Notes under the pieces: generated by a model
What the model saw: the letters and a program-made list of their open reading frames with translations, nothing else
Databases searched by the model: none
Told to the model about the DNA's origin: nothing
Source: JAEZDR01 sp039811185
Lineage (GTDB): Bacteria > Bacteroidota > Bacteroidia > Chitinophagales > Chitinophagaceae
Length of the DNA stretch: 64,000 nt
Direction of reading: 5' to 3'
NCBI GenBank assembly: GCA_039811185.1
Contig: JBDHYF010000011.1
Span: forward strand, 1-64,000
Part shown: positions 25,789 through 34,484 of the stretch, piece by piece
How positions within the stretch are numbered: position 1 is the stretch's first letter
How the letters are laid out: each line of letters starts with the position of its first letter
Made by a program: the position numbers and the translations under genes

Positions 25789-27147
25789 ATGGGATGTGGA
25801 ACTTCGTGTGGTACAGGGCAGCCAAAGGGCTGTAAAAGCAACGGCAGTTGCAACACCGGATCGTGCAACCGGATGAATGTTTACGACTGGCTGATGAACC
25901 TTCCATTCAGTGATCCGGAAAGCAATTGCAAAGTAATGGAAATCAGTTTTAACCAGGGAAGCAGAAAAGAGTTTTATCGCAATGCCACCCTTCAGTATTT
26001 CGAAAAGGGCGATTTGGTAACAGTGGAAGGTGTAGGCGGATTTGATGTGGGTGAAGTAAGCCTGACAGGCGAGCTTGTGCGCATTCAGTTGAAGAAAAAA
26101 GGAGTAGATGAGTTTAATCCTGAGATAAAGAAAGTGCTTCGTCCAAGCACGGAAAGAGACCTGGAGCTTTTTCGGAGCAACAAGGCAAGAGAGAAGGAAG
26201 CGATGGTAAGAAGCCGCGTCATTGCGCGCCAACTGAATTTGCAAATGAAAATTGCCGAAGTTGAAATTCAGGCTGACGGAAAGAAAGCCACTTTTTATTA
26301 TACGGCAGAAGACCGGGTTGATTTTCGTGAGATGATCAAAATTTTTGCATCGGAGTTTAAGGTAAAGGTGGAGATGCGGCAGATTGGCATCCGTCAGGAA
26401 GCTGCAAAAGTGGGCGGAATAGGGAGCTGCGGACGCGAACTTTGTTGTTCTACCTGGCTTACTGATTTTAGCAGCGTTACCACAACAGCCGCACGTTATC
26501 AAAATTTGTCCATCAACCAAACCAAATTAAGCGGACAGTGCGGCCGTTTAAAATGTTGTCTGAATTACGAGCTCGACACCTACCTTGATGCGTTGCAACA
26601 TTTTCCGGAAAATGCGGATTCTCTCAGCACCACGCGCGGTATCGCCACGCTGATTAAGAAAGATATTTTCAGGGACTTGATGTGGTATATTCTTCCTGAC
26701 AGCAGCAAGCAGTATCCGCTCACCATAAAGCGTGTAATGGAAATTAAGCAGCTAAATAAAAAAGGCGAAAAGGTTGAAGAGCTGCAGCCCGTTGAGTTGG
26801 CATCATCCAAAGTGGAAGTGAGCGAATCTGATTTCGTTGATGTTGTTGGTCATTTTAGTGTGAAGTCGCTCGACAAACTTGCGCGCCAAAAAAAGCAGCA
26901 GAAGCCCGGACAGAAAACAATGCAGAAGCCAGCACAATCCGGAAAGCCATCTTCTCCCGCCAGGCCCGCACCACAAAGAGACAAAAAGCCGTCGTCGCAA
27001 CAGCGCGAGGCGTTGCCGCCACCCGCAAAGCCGGAAGGAAAAAAGCAACCGTCGCGACGCCCCGACGCACCTCAGCCACACCGCCCAAAACAGATTCAAA
27101 AGCGGCCGCCGAATAAGCCGGATGCCGGTAAAGGAAACGAAGGCTGA
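25789..27147 (+). CDS. RicT/PSP1-domain protein with Cys-rich N-terminus and basic tail
   Basis: 452 residues. The first 25 hold five cysteines (MGCGTSCGTGQPKGC, then CNTGSC). The PSP1 core follows, with KGDLVTVEGVGGFDVGEVSL and the two conserved Cys pairs SCGRELCCSTWL and QCGRLKCCLNYE. In Bacillus the family member RicT (YaaT) is part of an Fe-S protein complex that affects RNA processing. From about residue 370 the chain is a low-complexity Lys/Pro/Gln/Arg tail, likely disordered and possibly nucleic-acid binding. Start ATG 25789 is preferred over an upstream TTG because TAAATTTA (25770-25777), a near -7 element, lies in between. In several Bacteroidota gldH follows this gene; here a terminator follows. 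Confidence 0.85.
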   Translation: MGCGTSCGTGQPKGCKSNGSCNTGSCNRMNVYDWLMNLPFSDPESNCKVMEISFNQGSRKEFYRNATLQYFEKGDLVTVEGVGGFDVGEVSLTGELVRIQLKKKGVDEFNPEIKKVLRPSTERDLELFRSNKAREKEAMVRSRVIARQLNLQMKIAEVEIQADGKKATFYYTAEDRVDFREMIKIFASEFKVKVEMRQIGIRQEAAKVGGIGSCGRELCCSTWLTDFSSVTTTAARYQNLSINQTKLSGQCGRLKCCLNYELDTYLDALQHFPENADSLSTTRGIATLIKKDIFRDLMWYILPDSSKQYPLTIKRVMEIKQLNKKGEKVEELQPVELASSKVEVSESDFVDVVGHFSVKSLDKLARQKKQQKPGQKTMQKPAQSGKPSSPARPAPQRDKKPSSQQREALPPPAKPEGKKQPSRRPDAPQPHRPKQIQKRPPNKPDAGKGNEG

Positions 27148-27171
27148 CAGTATTGTTTTATAACCGATAAG

Positions 27172-27234
27172 CTCCTGAGTGGTAGCAAGAATGCTGAAAT
27201 GCAGCATCCATGCGCCATTCAGGAGTTTTGTTTT
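27172..27234 (+). terminator. Compound terminator after the RicT/PSP1 gene
   Basis: The outer stem CTCCTGAGTGG (27172-27182) pairs with CCATTCAGGAG (27215-27225), with one G-U pair, followed by TTTTGTTTT. An inner stem ATGCTG/CAGCAT sits in the loop. It starts 24 bases after the stop codon. Confidence 0.8.
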
Positions 27235-27306
27235 GGCATAGTATTAGAACTTTTAGTGAAGAAACATTTTGTAAAATGATTATTAAAACTAAAAGACAGG
27301 AGTTGT

Positions 27307-28041
27307 ATGAAAACGATTTTACTCACCATCGGCATTGCCGTTATTAGCCTCTCGGCAACTGCACAGAACATCAATAATCCCGGTGGATTTTTCTTAAAAG
27401 GCGGATTTAATTTTGCCAGCCTCACATCAAGCGAAACAACCAATATACAGGATGCCACGGCAACAAGCGGATTTCACTTTGGAGTCGTTTCCGACATCCC
27501 GATAGCCAACTCGCTTTTCGCGTTTCAGCCCGGTGTTTTTATCACCTCAAAAGGTGCCTACACCACTGCACACACCATCGAAGATAAAACCATAAATCCC
27601 GGTGCTACAATGCAAACCTACCGCGCCGATGTACGTCCGCTTTACCTCGAAGTTCCATTAAACCTCGTTGTTAAAATTCCGGTAAGCAATCGTGCACGTT
27701 TGTTTATCGGCGCCGGACCGTATGCCGCTATGGGAATTGGCGGAAAAGTTAGTGGTACGCGCTCAACAAATGGCGCAGTGGAAAGCTACGACAGGAAAAT
27801 TATTTTTAAAGACGCGAGCCCTTATGATGTGCGTAGCGAAGATAACAACGTATATAAACTGAACAGATTTGATGTCGGTATCAATGCACTGGCGGGAATT
27901 GAAGTTGGAAGACTGCTTATCGGCGCGAATTATGGCTATGGCTTCTCAAATGTGAACGCCTACCACGAAAACGATTACGACAGTAATAAAAACAGAGTTG
28001 TATCCATCTCACTCGGATATAATCTTGCAGGCGGTTGGTAG
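27307..28041 (+). CDS. Outer-membrane beta-barrel protein (porin-family type)
   Basis: 244 residues. There is a signal peptide (residues 1-19, ending SATAQ), then alternating hydrophobic strands typical of the small PorT/OmpW-like barrel proteins of Bacteroidota: FFLKGGFNFASLTS, FHFGVVSDIPIANSLFAFQPGV, YLEVPLNLVVKI, ARLFIGAGPYAAMGIGGKV, FDVGINALAGIEVG, and a final strand VVSISLGYNLAGGW. The role is unknown. Unusually for this phylum an AGGAG lies 4 bases before the ATG. It stands alone between two terminators. Confidence 0.82.
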   Translation: MKTILLTIGIAVISLSATAQNINNPGGFFLKGGFNFASLTSSETTNIQDATATSGFHFGVVSDIPIANSLFAFQPGVFITSKGAYTTAHTIEDKTINPGATMQTYRADVRPLYLEVPLNLVVKIPVSNRARLFIGAGPYAAMGIGGKVSGTRSTNGAVESYDRKIIFKDASPYDVRSEDNNVYKLNRFDVGINALAGIEVGRLLIGANYGYGFSNVNAYHENDYDSNKNRVVSISLGYNLAGGW

Positions 28042-28057
28042 AAGACAAACCAGTTGA

Positions 28058-28096
28058 AAAGACCGTTGCATTACTCATGCAGCGGTCTTTTTTTAT
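28058..28096 (+). terminator. Terminator after the beta-barrel gene
   Basis: AAAGACCGTTGCAT pairs with ATGCAGCGGTCTTT (one G-U) around a 5-base loop and runs into a T tract. The T tract overlaps the stop codon of the convergent minus-strand gene. Confidence 0.88.
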
Positions 28097-31056
28097 TTTC
28101 CTTTTCTGATGGCCTCATAAATAATGTCGAGCACTTGACCGCGGATATTTAATGCGCCAAATTTATTGATGTGCCTGGCAGATGTGTTTACACGGTTGGA
28201 AAGAAGTACATACACCAGGTCATGCTCCGGATCTACCCAGACACAGGTGCCCGTAAATCCAAGATGGCCGTATGCCCGTGCTGATGCGGCTTTCGCTGGA
28301 TACTCCCCTTGCTGTTTAATCTTCTTTTTGTCGAATTCAGGTTTGTCAAATCCAAGTCCGCGGCGGCTGATTTTTTTGTTGTCATAGGCAGTAAACTTTT
28401 TAATGGTTGAGTTTTTAAAGTAACGCTTATGGTTCATCACGCCGTGATTTAACATCATCTGATAAAGTTGCGCAAGGTCGTAGGCGTTGCTGAAAACACC
28501 TGCATGTCCGGCAACACCGCCAAACATTGCCGCCGCAGGATCATGTACATAACCGGTGAGTGTTTGAAGGCGGAAATTGGTTTCTTTTTCAGTTGGAGCA
28601 ATCGTGTTAACCGGGAAGTAGCGAGCGGCATTAAATCGTGTGGACGACATATTCAAAGGCCTAAAAAATATGTTGGTCACATACTCGTCCAAAGGCATAT
28701 TCGTAATCTTCTCAACAATCTTTCCAAGCAGGATGAAGTCAACATCACTATATACATACTTGTTTTTTTCGCCTAATCTGCTGTTGAATATTTGCACCAT
28801 CAGGCTATCTTCAAAATCGTTTCTCAAGTACAGATGTTGCGCAACCGGAATGTTAAAAAGGTCGTCCGGCTGAACTCGGTAATACAGTGGTGAAGGCGCT
28901 CCCGAAGCGTCGAGCGTGCTTTTGTGGAGCGGAAGAAAAGCTGTTAGGCCACCGCGGTGTGCAAGCATCTCCTCAATGGTGATGTTCGCCTTGTTGGTGT
29001 TAACGGCAAGCGGAAAGAAGTCAGCGAGCCGGCTCTTTAAGTCAATTTTTCCTTCTTCGTACAATTTCATTACCGCAACCGTGGTAGCCGTTGTTTTGGT
29101 AACCGATGCAATATCGTAAACCGTTGAAGTGGTTACCGGCGGCGCATCCGCGTCGAAACTTAGTTTGCCGTAAGCCCTGTTAAAGATGATCTTTCCGTCT
29201 TTTGCCACAAGCACTACCGCTCCCGGCATGGCATTTTCGTAGATTGCATTATTAATCAGGTTGTCGATGCCGTTCAGGGTGGTGCTGTTGACGTCCGTTT
29301 CTTCAGGAGCGGCTGTTGTAAAATAACGGTTGTAGAATGCGCCGCTACCAACCGGCAGCGTTGCAGACACGGTTACCGGAAGCTTACCTTTCGCTTCTAT
29401 CTGCCCGGTTAAGTAGTCAATGACGGCCTGCTGCGTGGCTTCATCATCTTCATACATGGCAACAATATTTGGCAAGCTGTCGGCATAACTTATGGCGTAC
29501 GGATTTCCAAAAACGAGATGAAGGCAATTGTTCGTTTCGTTTAGTCGCGCAAGCAAACGAAAATACCAGTCAGGCAAGCCGAAATGATTTGCGGGACGAC
29601 GGCTGTAATTGTGCAAGGCGGTAATCACAACGTCGTAATCGGTGTTTATTGCGTTCAGCAAAGAATCGACGCCCAAACTGTCGGACTTACTAACGAAGAA
29701 ATTTGTAACGTTACGGTTATACTTACTAAGTTCAAGAAAGAAATAATCAAGTTCGGGTGCGGTGGGATTTGCTTGTTTTGAATTGATGTTTATATAAGCG
29801 ATGCTTGTCTTTTTGTTAAGTGGTGTAAGCGTTGGGTTTGCTTTCAGTGCCGTTAGGCTTTGCTGCGCAACGGCTTTTTTAAAAGCAGCTGTTTTCTCGT
29901 TTAAATCGTTCACAAGATTCACGGTATCTATGGTGTGCGCCTTACTGCGGTTCATGTGGTATTTGGCCAGCAGCACCTTTTTAACGCTTGCGTCAATTTG
30001 TGCCTGGCTAAGCCTTCCGTCAGCAATTGCCTGCATTACTTTTTGAATACTTCCTTCCACATCCGGTGGCAGGCATAGCATATCATTTCCCGCAATCAGT
30101 GCTTGCACCGAGATTTCGTTATCCGGAAAATATTTCGTCACTCCTTTCATTTCTAAACCATCGGTAACGACAATTCCTTTAAAACCCATATCTGTTTTTA
30201 GCAAGGCCGTGATAGCTGTTGGTGAGAGAGATGTTGCAAGATTAGGCGCACTGTCTATTTTGCCGATGTAGGGAATGTAAAGATGTGCCACCATCACGCT
30301 GCCTACGCCTTCTTCAATCAGCGTTTTAAAAGGATATAGTTCGAGCGAGTCGAGTTGCTGACGCGTTTTATTGATGACAGGTAAATCCAGATGAGAGTCG
30401 ACGCTCACGTCGCCATGGCCGGGGAAATGTTTCGCTGTTGCCATGATGCCGTTGTCCTGCATCCCTTTCATATACGCTAAACTGTAGGCTGCCACTCTGT
30501 ATTTATCCTCCCCAAAGCTCCGGTCGTTGATTACCGGGTTTTGAGGGTTGTTGTTTATGTCCACAACCGGTGCATAGTTCACATCAATGCCCATCCTTTT
30601 CGACTGCTGCGCTACAAGTTTTCCGTATTCATAAACAAGCTCTGTATTTGGAAGTGCACCCAACATCATTTCGCGGTGAAGGTTGATTACGCTGTCGAGC
30701 CGCATGCCAAGCCCCCATTCTCCATCAATGCAAATCATCAGCGGTGTCCGGGATAAAGATTGATAGCGATTGGTGAGTACTGCCTGCCGCACGGGGCCGC
30801 CCTGAAAAAAACAAAGCCCGCCAATGTTGTATCGTTTAATGAGATGCTCAATTTTCTCAACATGGTCGTTTCCGAGATTACTGTGAGCACGAACAATCAT
30901 TAACTGTGCAATCTTTTCTTCCGGAGTAAGCGATGCAAAAACGCTGTCGCGCCAGTGAATGGCCGATGGCGTTTCGTTGAAGAACTGCTGCGATAGAGCC
31001 GGGTTGCTAAAAAAAATTACAGTCGTAAGTAGGGAGAATACGATTCGGATGCGCAT
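28093..31056 (-). CDS. Fusion of NagZ-type glycoside hydrolase family 3 and serine beta-lactamase-like domain
   Basis: About 987 residues. There is a signal peptide (to NPALSQ), then a GH3 domain with NagZ hallmarks: AKHFPGHGDVSVDSHLDLP (near 210; contains the D-x-H acid/base pair), MVAHLYIP, and the nucleophile in VTDGLEMKGV (near 297). A GH3 C-terminal-like domain follows. The second half is a class C/DD-peptidase fold with S-x-x-K in DIASVTKTTATT (near 651), Y-S-D in KYVYSDVDFILLG (near 769) and the third motif GHLGFTG. In NagZ the GH3 unit removes GlcNAc from muropeptides; the second unit may be a peptidase or esterase. The gene is divergent from a class D beta-lactamase gene. ATG 31056 is chosen over 31095 because it begins the signal peptide (MRIRIVFSLL). 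Confidence 0.9.
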   Translation of the reverse strand: MRIRIVFSLLTTVIFFSNPALSQQFFNETPSAIHWRDSVFASLTPEEKIAQLMIVRAHSNLGNDHVEKIEHLIKRYNIGGLCFFQGGPVRQAVLTNRYQSLSRTPLMICIDGEWGLGMRLDSVINLHREMMLGALPNTELVYEYGKLVAQQSKRMGIDVNYAPVVDINNNPQNPVINDRSFGEDKYRVAAYSLAYMKGMQDNGIMATAKHFPGHGDVSVDSHLDLPVINKTRQQLDSLELYPFKTLIEEGVGSVMVAHLYIPYIGKIDSAPNLATSLSPTAITALLKTDMGFKGIVVTDGLEMKGVTKYFPDNEISVQALIAGNDMLCLPPDVEGSIQKVMQAIADGRLSQAQIDASVKKVLLAKYHMNRSKAHTIDTVNLVNDLNEKTAAFKKAVAQQSLTALKANPTLTPLNKKTSIAYININSKQANPTAPELDYFFLELSKYNRNVTNFFVSKSDSLGVDSLLNAINTDYDVVITALHNYSRRPANHFGLPDWYFRLLARLNETNNCLHLVFGNPYAISYADSLPNIVAMYEDDEATQQAVIDYLTGQIEAKGKLPVTVSATLPVGSGAFYNRYFTTAAPEETDVNSTTLNGIDNLINNAIYENAMPGAVVLVAKDGKIIFNRAYGKLSFDADAPPVTTSTVYDIASVTKTTATTVAVMKLYEEGKIDLKSRLADFFPLAVNTNKANITIEEMLAHRGGLTAFLPLHKSTLDASGAPSPLYYRVQPDDLFNIPVAQHLYLRNDFEDSLMVQIFNSRLGEKNKYVYSDVDFILLGKIVEKITNMPLDEYVTNIFFRPLNMSSTRFNAARYFPVNTIAPTEKETNFRLQTLTGYVHDPAAAMFGGVAGHAGVFSNAYDLAQLYQMMLNHGVMNHKRYFKNSTIKKFTAYDNKKISRRGLGFDKPEFDKKKIKQQGEYPAKAASARAYGHLGFTGTCVWVDPEHDLVYVLLSNRVNTSARHINKFGALNIRGQVLDIIYEAIRKGK

Positions 31057-31131
31057 GCAGCAAAATAAAACAACCTCATCTAAATTCTGCCACATAATCT
31101 ATAAAGCAAGCATAATTCTCTGTTTCAATAA

Positions 31132-31139
31132 TACCTTTG
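31132..31139 (+). promoter_or_regulatory. -7 element TACCTTTG before the class D beta-lactamase gene
   Basis: A perfect TAnnTTTG ending 9 bases before ATG 31149 and 18 bases before ATG 31158, so the mRNA leader would be very short. Confidence 0.5.
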
Positions 31140-31148
31140 CGCCTTTAA

Positions 31149-31961
31149 ATGAAGGTTATGATTCGACTTGGATTTTTAATGGCGCTTGTTTGTTTTTTGT
31201 TTTCCTGTTCTCCCAACAACGTTACCATCGATAACAATTTGAAAAAGTATTTTGATGAAAATAAGGTGGAAGGATGTTTTGGTTTGTTCGACAATGCGGC
31301 CGAACAGTTTACGATATATAACCTCGTTCGCTATCGCGATTCTGCCTATTCTCCTGCTTCCACATTTAAGATTGTAAATGGAATGATCGGTTTGAAAACC
31401 GGAGCCATTTTCGATGAAAAGATGATGATACCATGGGACGGCAAAACGCGCAAGATAGCAGCATGGAATCATGACCTTACCATGGAGCAGGCTTTTAAAG
31501 TTTCAGCGGTTCCATACTTTCAGGAAGTGGCCCGGCGGATTGGAAAAGATACCATGCAACAGTGGCTCGACAGCCTGAATTATGGCAACAAAAAAATCAG
31601 TACCATCGATACGTTTTGGCTGGATAATTCTTTAAAAATTACACCCGATGAACAGCTTGGGCTGGTGAAGAAGTTGTACTACGAAAAGCTTCCACTCGAC
31701 AAGCGGCCCCAGCGCATCATGAAGCAGGTAATGTTGCAGGAAGACAATGCCAATTACCGTTTGAGCTACAAAACCGGAATGGGAACGGCAGAAAATGGCC
31801 GCACCATTGGCTGGGTTGTAGGTTGGATAGAAGAAGGCGGCCGACCCTACTTTTTTGTACTGAATATGGAAGCCGGACCGGATTTGGACTTTGCCGAAAA
31901 GCGCTTGAAAATTTTGAGAGGCATATTAAAAGAACTCGGCTTTTTTGAAGGAAGAAAATAA
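31149..31961 (+). CDS. Class D (OXA-type) beta-lactamase, lipoprotein
   Basis: 270 residues. A lipoprotein signal peptide (lipobox LFSC near residue 19) precedes a complete class D fold. The Ser-x-x-Lys is in SPASTFKIVNGMIGL (STFK). The second motif is KVSAVPYFQEVARRIG (S-x-V), as in OXA enzymes, and the third is the K-T-G of SYKTGMGT, followed by GWVVGWIEE. The WLDNSLKITPDEQ stretch also matches the OXA family. It should hydrolyse beta-lactams in the periplasm, or act as a related transpeptidase-like enzyme; activity cannot be read from sequence. There are no mobile-element signs around it, so it looks intrinsic. It shares a divergent start region with the GH3/beta-lactamase fusion gene. Confidence 0.9.
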   Translation: MKVMIRLGFLMALVCFLFSCSPNNVTIDNNLKKYFDENKVEGCFGLFDNAAEQFTIYNLVRYRDSAYSPASTFKIVNGMIGLKTGAIFDEKMMIPWDGKTRKIAAWNHDLTMEQAFKVSAVPYFQEVARRIGKDTMQQWLDSLNYGNKKISTIDTFWLDNSLKITPDEQLGLVKKLYYEKLPLDKRPQRIMKQVMLQEDNANYRLSYKTGMGTAENGRTIGWVVGWIEEGGRPYFFVLNMEAGPDLDFAEKRLKILRGILKELGFFEGRK

Positions 31962-31976
31962 ATCGATATTTCAGTA

Positions 31977-32015
31977 AACAGCAACGCCGGTCAAATAAAA
32001 ACCGGCGTTGCTGTT
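31977..32015. terminator. Perfect 15-bp inverted repeat between convergent genes
   Basis: AACAGCAACGCCGGT (31977-31991) pairs fully with ACCGGCGTTGCTGTT (32001-32015) around a 9-base loop. Neither side has a long T run, but its place between the ends of two convergent genes suggests a bidirectional terminator. Confidence 0.75.
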
Positions 32016-32028
32016 GGTAAGAAGCAAA

Positions 32029-33018
32029 CTAATGTTCGGGCAGTTGGGGTGCGTTTTGCATAATGTCATCAATCCTCTTCATTACATCATCTGTTAATAG
32101 CGGCAATACATCAAGCGCTTTCAGATTTTCTTCAAGCTGCGATTTTTTTGTTGCACCTAAAATAGTGGTGGTTACGTTGGGGTTTTTAATTGTCCATGCA
32201 ATAGCCATCGTGGCCATACTCACACCAAGGTCGTCCGCTACGGATTGCAGCTTCTTTACTTTTTCAATTCTTTCATCTGTTGCCTGTTTTTCTTTCAGCC
32301 ATTCAAATCCTTCTGTTGCCAGCCGGCTGCCTTCGGGAATTCCTGTGTTGTACTTTCCGGTAAGCAATCCACTCGAAAGCGGGCTCCAAATCGTGGTACC
32401 CATTCCTATCGTTTTAAAAATTTGAAGGAAATCTTTTTCAATTTTAGTGCGGTTAAACATATTGTACTCCGGTTGTTCCACCGATGGGCCAATTAACCGG
32501 AAGCGTTCCGCCATCATATGGGCTTCCATAATTTCCTGCGTGCTCCACTCGCTTGTTCCCCAATACAATATTTTCCCTTGCTGAATTAAGTGATTCATCG
32601 TCCAAACCACCTCATCAATGGGTGTGTTTTTATCAGGGCGGTGACAGAAATAAAGATCCAGATAGTCGAGCTGTAGTCTTTCCAGCGCTTCGTTGCACGC
32701 CTCAACCAGGTGTTTGCGGCTGAGTCCCCATTGATTGGGCTTTTTTTCTTTTCCCTTCCATCCAAAAAATGCTTTGCTCGAAACAACATACGAACTTCTT
32801 TCCCAGTTCTTTTTCTTCAATATACGACCCATCATTTTTTCACTTTCGCCCTGCGCATACACTTCCGCATTATCGAAAAAATTAATGCCGTTGTCGTACG
32901 CAAACGTCATCAAATCTTCAGCAATACCATCTTCAATTTGCTTGTGAAAAGTAACCCAGCTTCCGAAGCTCAGCACACTTAACTGAAGCCCCGTTCTTCC
33001 CATTCTTCTATATTCCAT
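32029..33018 (-). CDS. Aldo/keto reductase (Kv-beta-like branch)
   Basis: 329 residues of the AKR (beta/alpha)8 family. It begins MEYRRMGRTGLQLSVLSFG. The catalytic set is visible: Asp and Tyr in FFDNAEVYAQGESE, Lys in VVSSKAFFG and His in YFCHRPD. The NADPH site includes IWSPLSSGLLTGKY and TTILGATKKSQLEEN. The WGTSEWSTQEI stretch and overall pattern match the potassium-channel beta-subunit-like AKRs of bacteria (YghZ type). It reduces aldehydes or ketones with NADPH; the physiological substrate is unknown. It stands alone, convergent with the beta-lactamase gene and divergent from pdxA. Confidence 0.92.
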   Translation of the reverse strand: MEYRRMGRTGLQLSVLSFGSWVTFHKQIEDGIAEDLMTFAYDNGINFFDNAEVYAQGESEKMMGRILKKKNWERSSYVVSSKAFFGWKGKEKKPNQWGLSRKHLVEACNEALERLQLDYLDLYFCHRPDKNTPIDEVVWTMNHLIQQGKILYWGTSEWSTQEIMEAHMMAERFRLIGPSVEQPEYNMFNRTKIEKDFLQIFKTIGMGTTIWSPLSSGLLTGKYNTGIPEGSRLATEGFEWLKEKQATDERIEKVKKLQSVADDLGVSMATMAIAWTIKNPNVTTTILGATKKSQLEENLKALDVLPLLTDDVMKRIDDIMQNAPQLPEH

Positions 33019-33097
33019 ATATGATCATTTTGTTAGGCAAGTTATTAATTTAAGAAGCATTCCGAAAGACATATTATTTTTACCCACAATTTTTATT

Positions 33098-34201
33098 ATG
33101 GTTAACGACATTCAAAAACCTGTTGTAGGTTTTACCTGTGGAGATATCAACGGAATTGGAATAGAAGTGATTATTAAAGTGCTTGCCGACAGCCGTATAA
33201 ACGATTTGTGTACGCCGGTAGTTTTCGCAAGTAATAAAGTGATTAATTTTTACAGAAAGTCTTTACCCGATATTAACTTCAGCTATTTTGCCGCAAAAGA
33301 CCTTGCTAAGCTAAACACCAAGCAGGTTAACATATATAACTGTTGGGAAGAAGACGTAGCCGTAACACCCGGTATTATGAATGAAACCGGAGGGAAATAT
33401 GCGCTTGCTTCTTTACACGCTGCTACACATGCCTTAAAAGCAGGTCAAATACACGCAATGGTAACCCTGCCGGTACATAAGAAAAACATTCAAACAGATG
33501 GCTTCTCGCATCCGGGACATACCGGTTTCCTGAAAGAGTTTTTTAATGTGGATGAAGTGGTGATGGTGTTGAGCTGCGATAAACTCCGGGTTGCGCTTGT
33601 TACAGAGCATATTCCCTTGAAAGCAGTTGCCTCTAAGCTTTCAAAGGAATTGATTGTTCATAAAATTGAAAAATTGAACCATTCGTTAAAGAAAGATTTT
33701 GGCATTGATAAGCCAAAGATTGCGGTGCTTGCATTAAATCCGCACGCCGGAGATGAAGGGCTGCTGGGCGATGAAGAAATAACGGTTATTAAGCCTGCTA
33801 TTCTGGAAGCGAAGCAGAAAAACTTTTTGGCTTATGGCCCGTTCAGTGCGGATGCTTTTTTTGCCAGAAGCCATTACGAAAAGTTCGATGCCGTGCTTGC
33901 GATGTACCACGATCAGGGATTAATTCCTTTTAAAACAATTGCACAGGGGCAGGCGGTGAACTATACAGCAGGACTTCCCGCAGTGCGCACAAGCCCCGAC
34001 CACGGTACTGCTTTCGACATTGCAGGAAAAGGCATGGCAAATCCGGAGTCTGCTTTTTATGCGCTTTATGCTGCTTTGGATATTTTAAAACAGCGTGCGC
34101 TTTACGATGCAAACCATTTAAACCCGCTCCGCAAGCGAAGCGCCAGCGTAATTGCGAATGCCGTGGATGAAAAGCTTGAGGAAAATGAAAGCGGCAGTTA
34201 A
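33098..34201 (+). CDS. pdxA: 4-hydroxythreonine-4-phosphate dehydrogenase
   Basis: 367 residues. PdxA oxidises 4-phosphohydroxy-L-threonine in the DXP-dependent pyridoxal phosphate pathway. Motifs are VGFTCGDINGIGIEV, TLPVHKKNIQ, the metal ligands in SHPGHTGFL, LALNPHAGDEG and YHDQGLIPFK, and the C-terminal TSPDHGTAFDIAGKG. Length is slightly above the usual 330. A near -7 element TATTTTTA lies at 33075-33082. Its last 17 bases overlap the next gene, so it heads a three-gene run with two small membrane protein genes. Confidence 0.95.
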   Translation: MVNDIQKPVVGFTCGDINGIGIEVIIKVLADSRINDLCTPVVFASNKVINFYRKSLPDINFSYFAAKDLAKLNTKQVNIYNCWEEDVAVTPGIMNETGGKYALASLHAATHALKAGQIHAMVTLPVHKKNIQTDGFSHPGHTGFLKEFFNVDEVVMVLSCDKLRVALVTEHIPLKAVASKLSKELIVHKIEKLNHSLKKDFGIDKPKIAVLALNPHAGDEGLLGDEEITVIKPAILEAKQKNFLAYGPFSADAFFARSHYEKFDAVLAMYHDQGLIPFKTIAQGQAVNYTAGLPAVRTSPDHGTAFDIAGKGMANPESAFYALYAALDILKQRALYDANHLNPLRKRSASVIANAVDEKLEENESGS

Positions 34202-34484
34202 CACGCTTTTAAAAAGAAGTGAACTGTTTTTTTGGTTCAGCGCCTTGTTGCTGTTGTTTTTTATGCCCTGGCAGTCGGGCTACAGCTTATGTCCGCTGAA
34301 AGCTGTGGGCTTTCCCTATTGCTGGGGCTGTGGAATTGGCAATGCAATTCATCACGCGCTGCGCGGCGAATGGCTGGTATCGTGGCAACATCATTTTTTT
34401 GGTATTCCTGCAACTCTGATTATTTTCAATAGAATTTTACAGATTATCCGCAAAAACAAAATCAATGCAATCAGCTTTCGTTAA
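34185..34484 (+). CDS. DUF2752-type small membrane protein
   Basis: 99 residues with two membrane spans. The motif SLCPLKAVGFPYCWGCGIGNA is the Cys-rich core of the DUF2752 family (usually CP...G..CPGCG), here with the middle proline replaced. Its function is unknown. ATG 34185 begins MKAAVNTLLKRSELFFW and overlaps the pdxA end by 17 bases; the longer upstream frame would lie deep in pdxA and is unlikely. It overlaps the next gene by 20 bases. Such proteins often sit beside TM2-domain genes, as here. Confidence 0.82.
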   Translation: MKAAVNTLLKRSELFFWFSALLLLFFMPWQSGYSLCPLKAVGFPYCWGCGIGNAIHHALRGEWLVSWQHHFFGIPATLIIFNRILQIIRKNKINAISFR

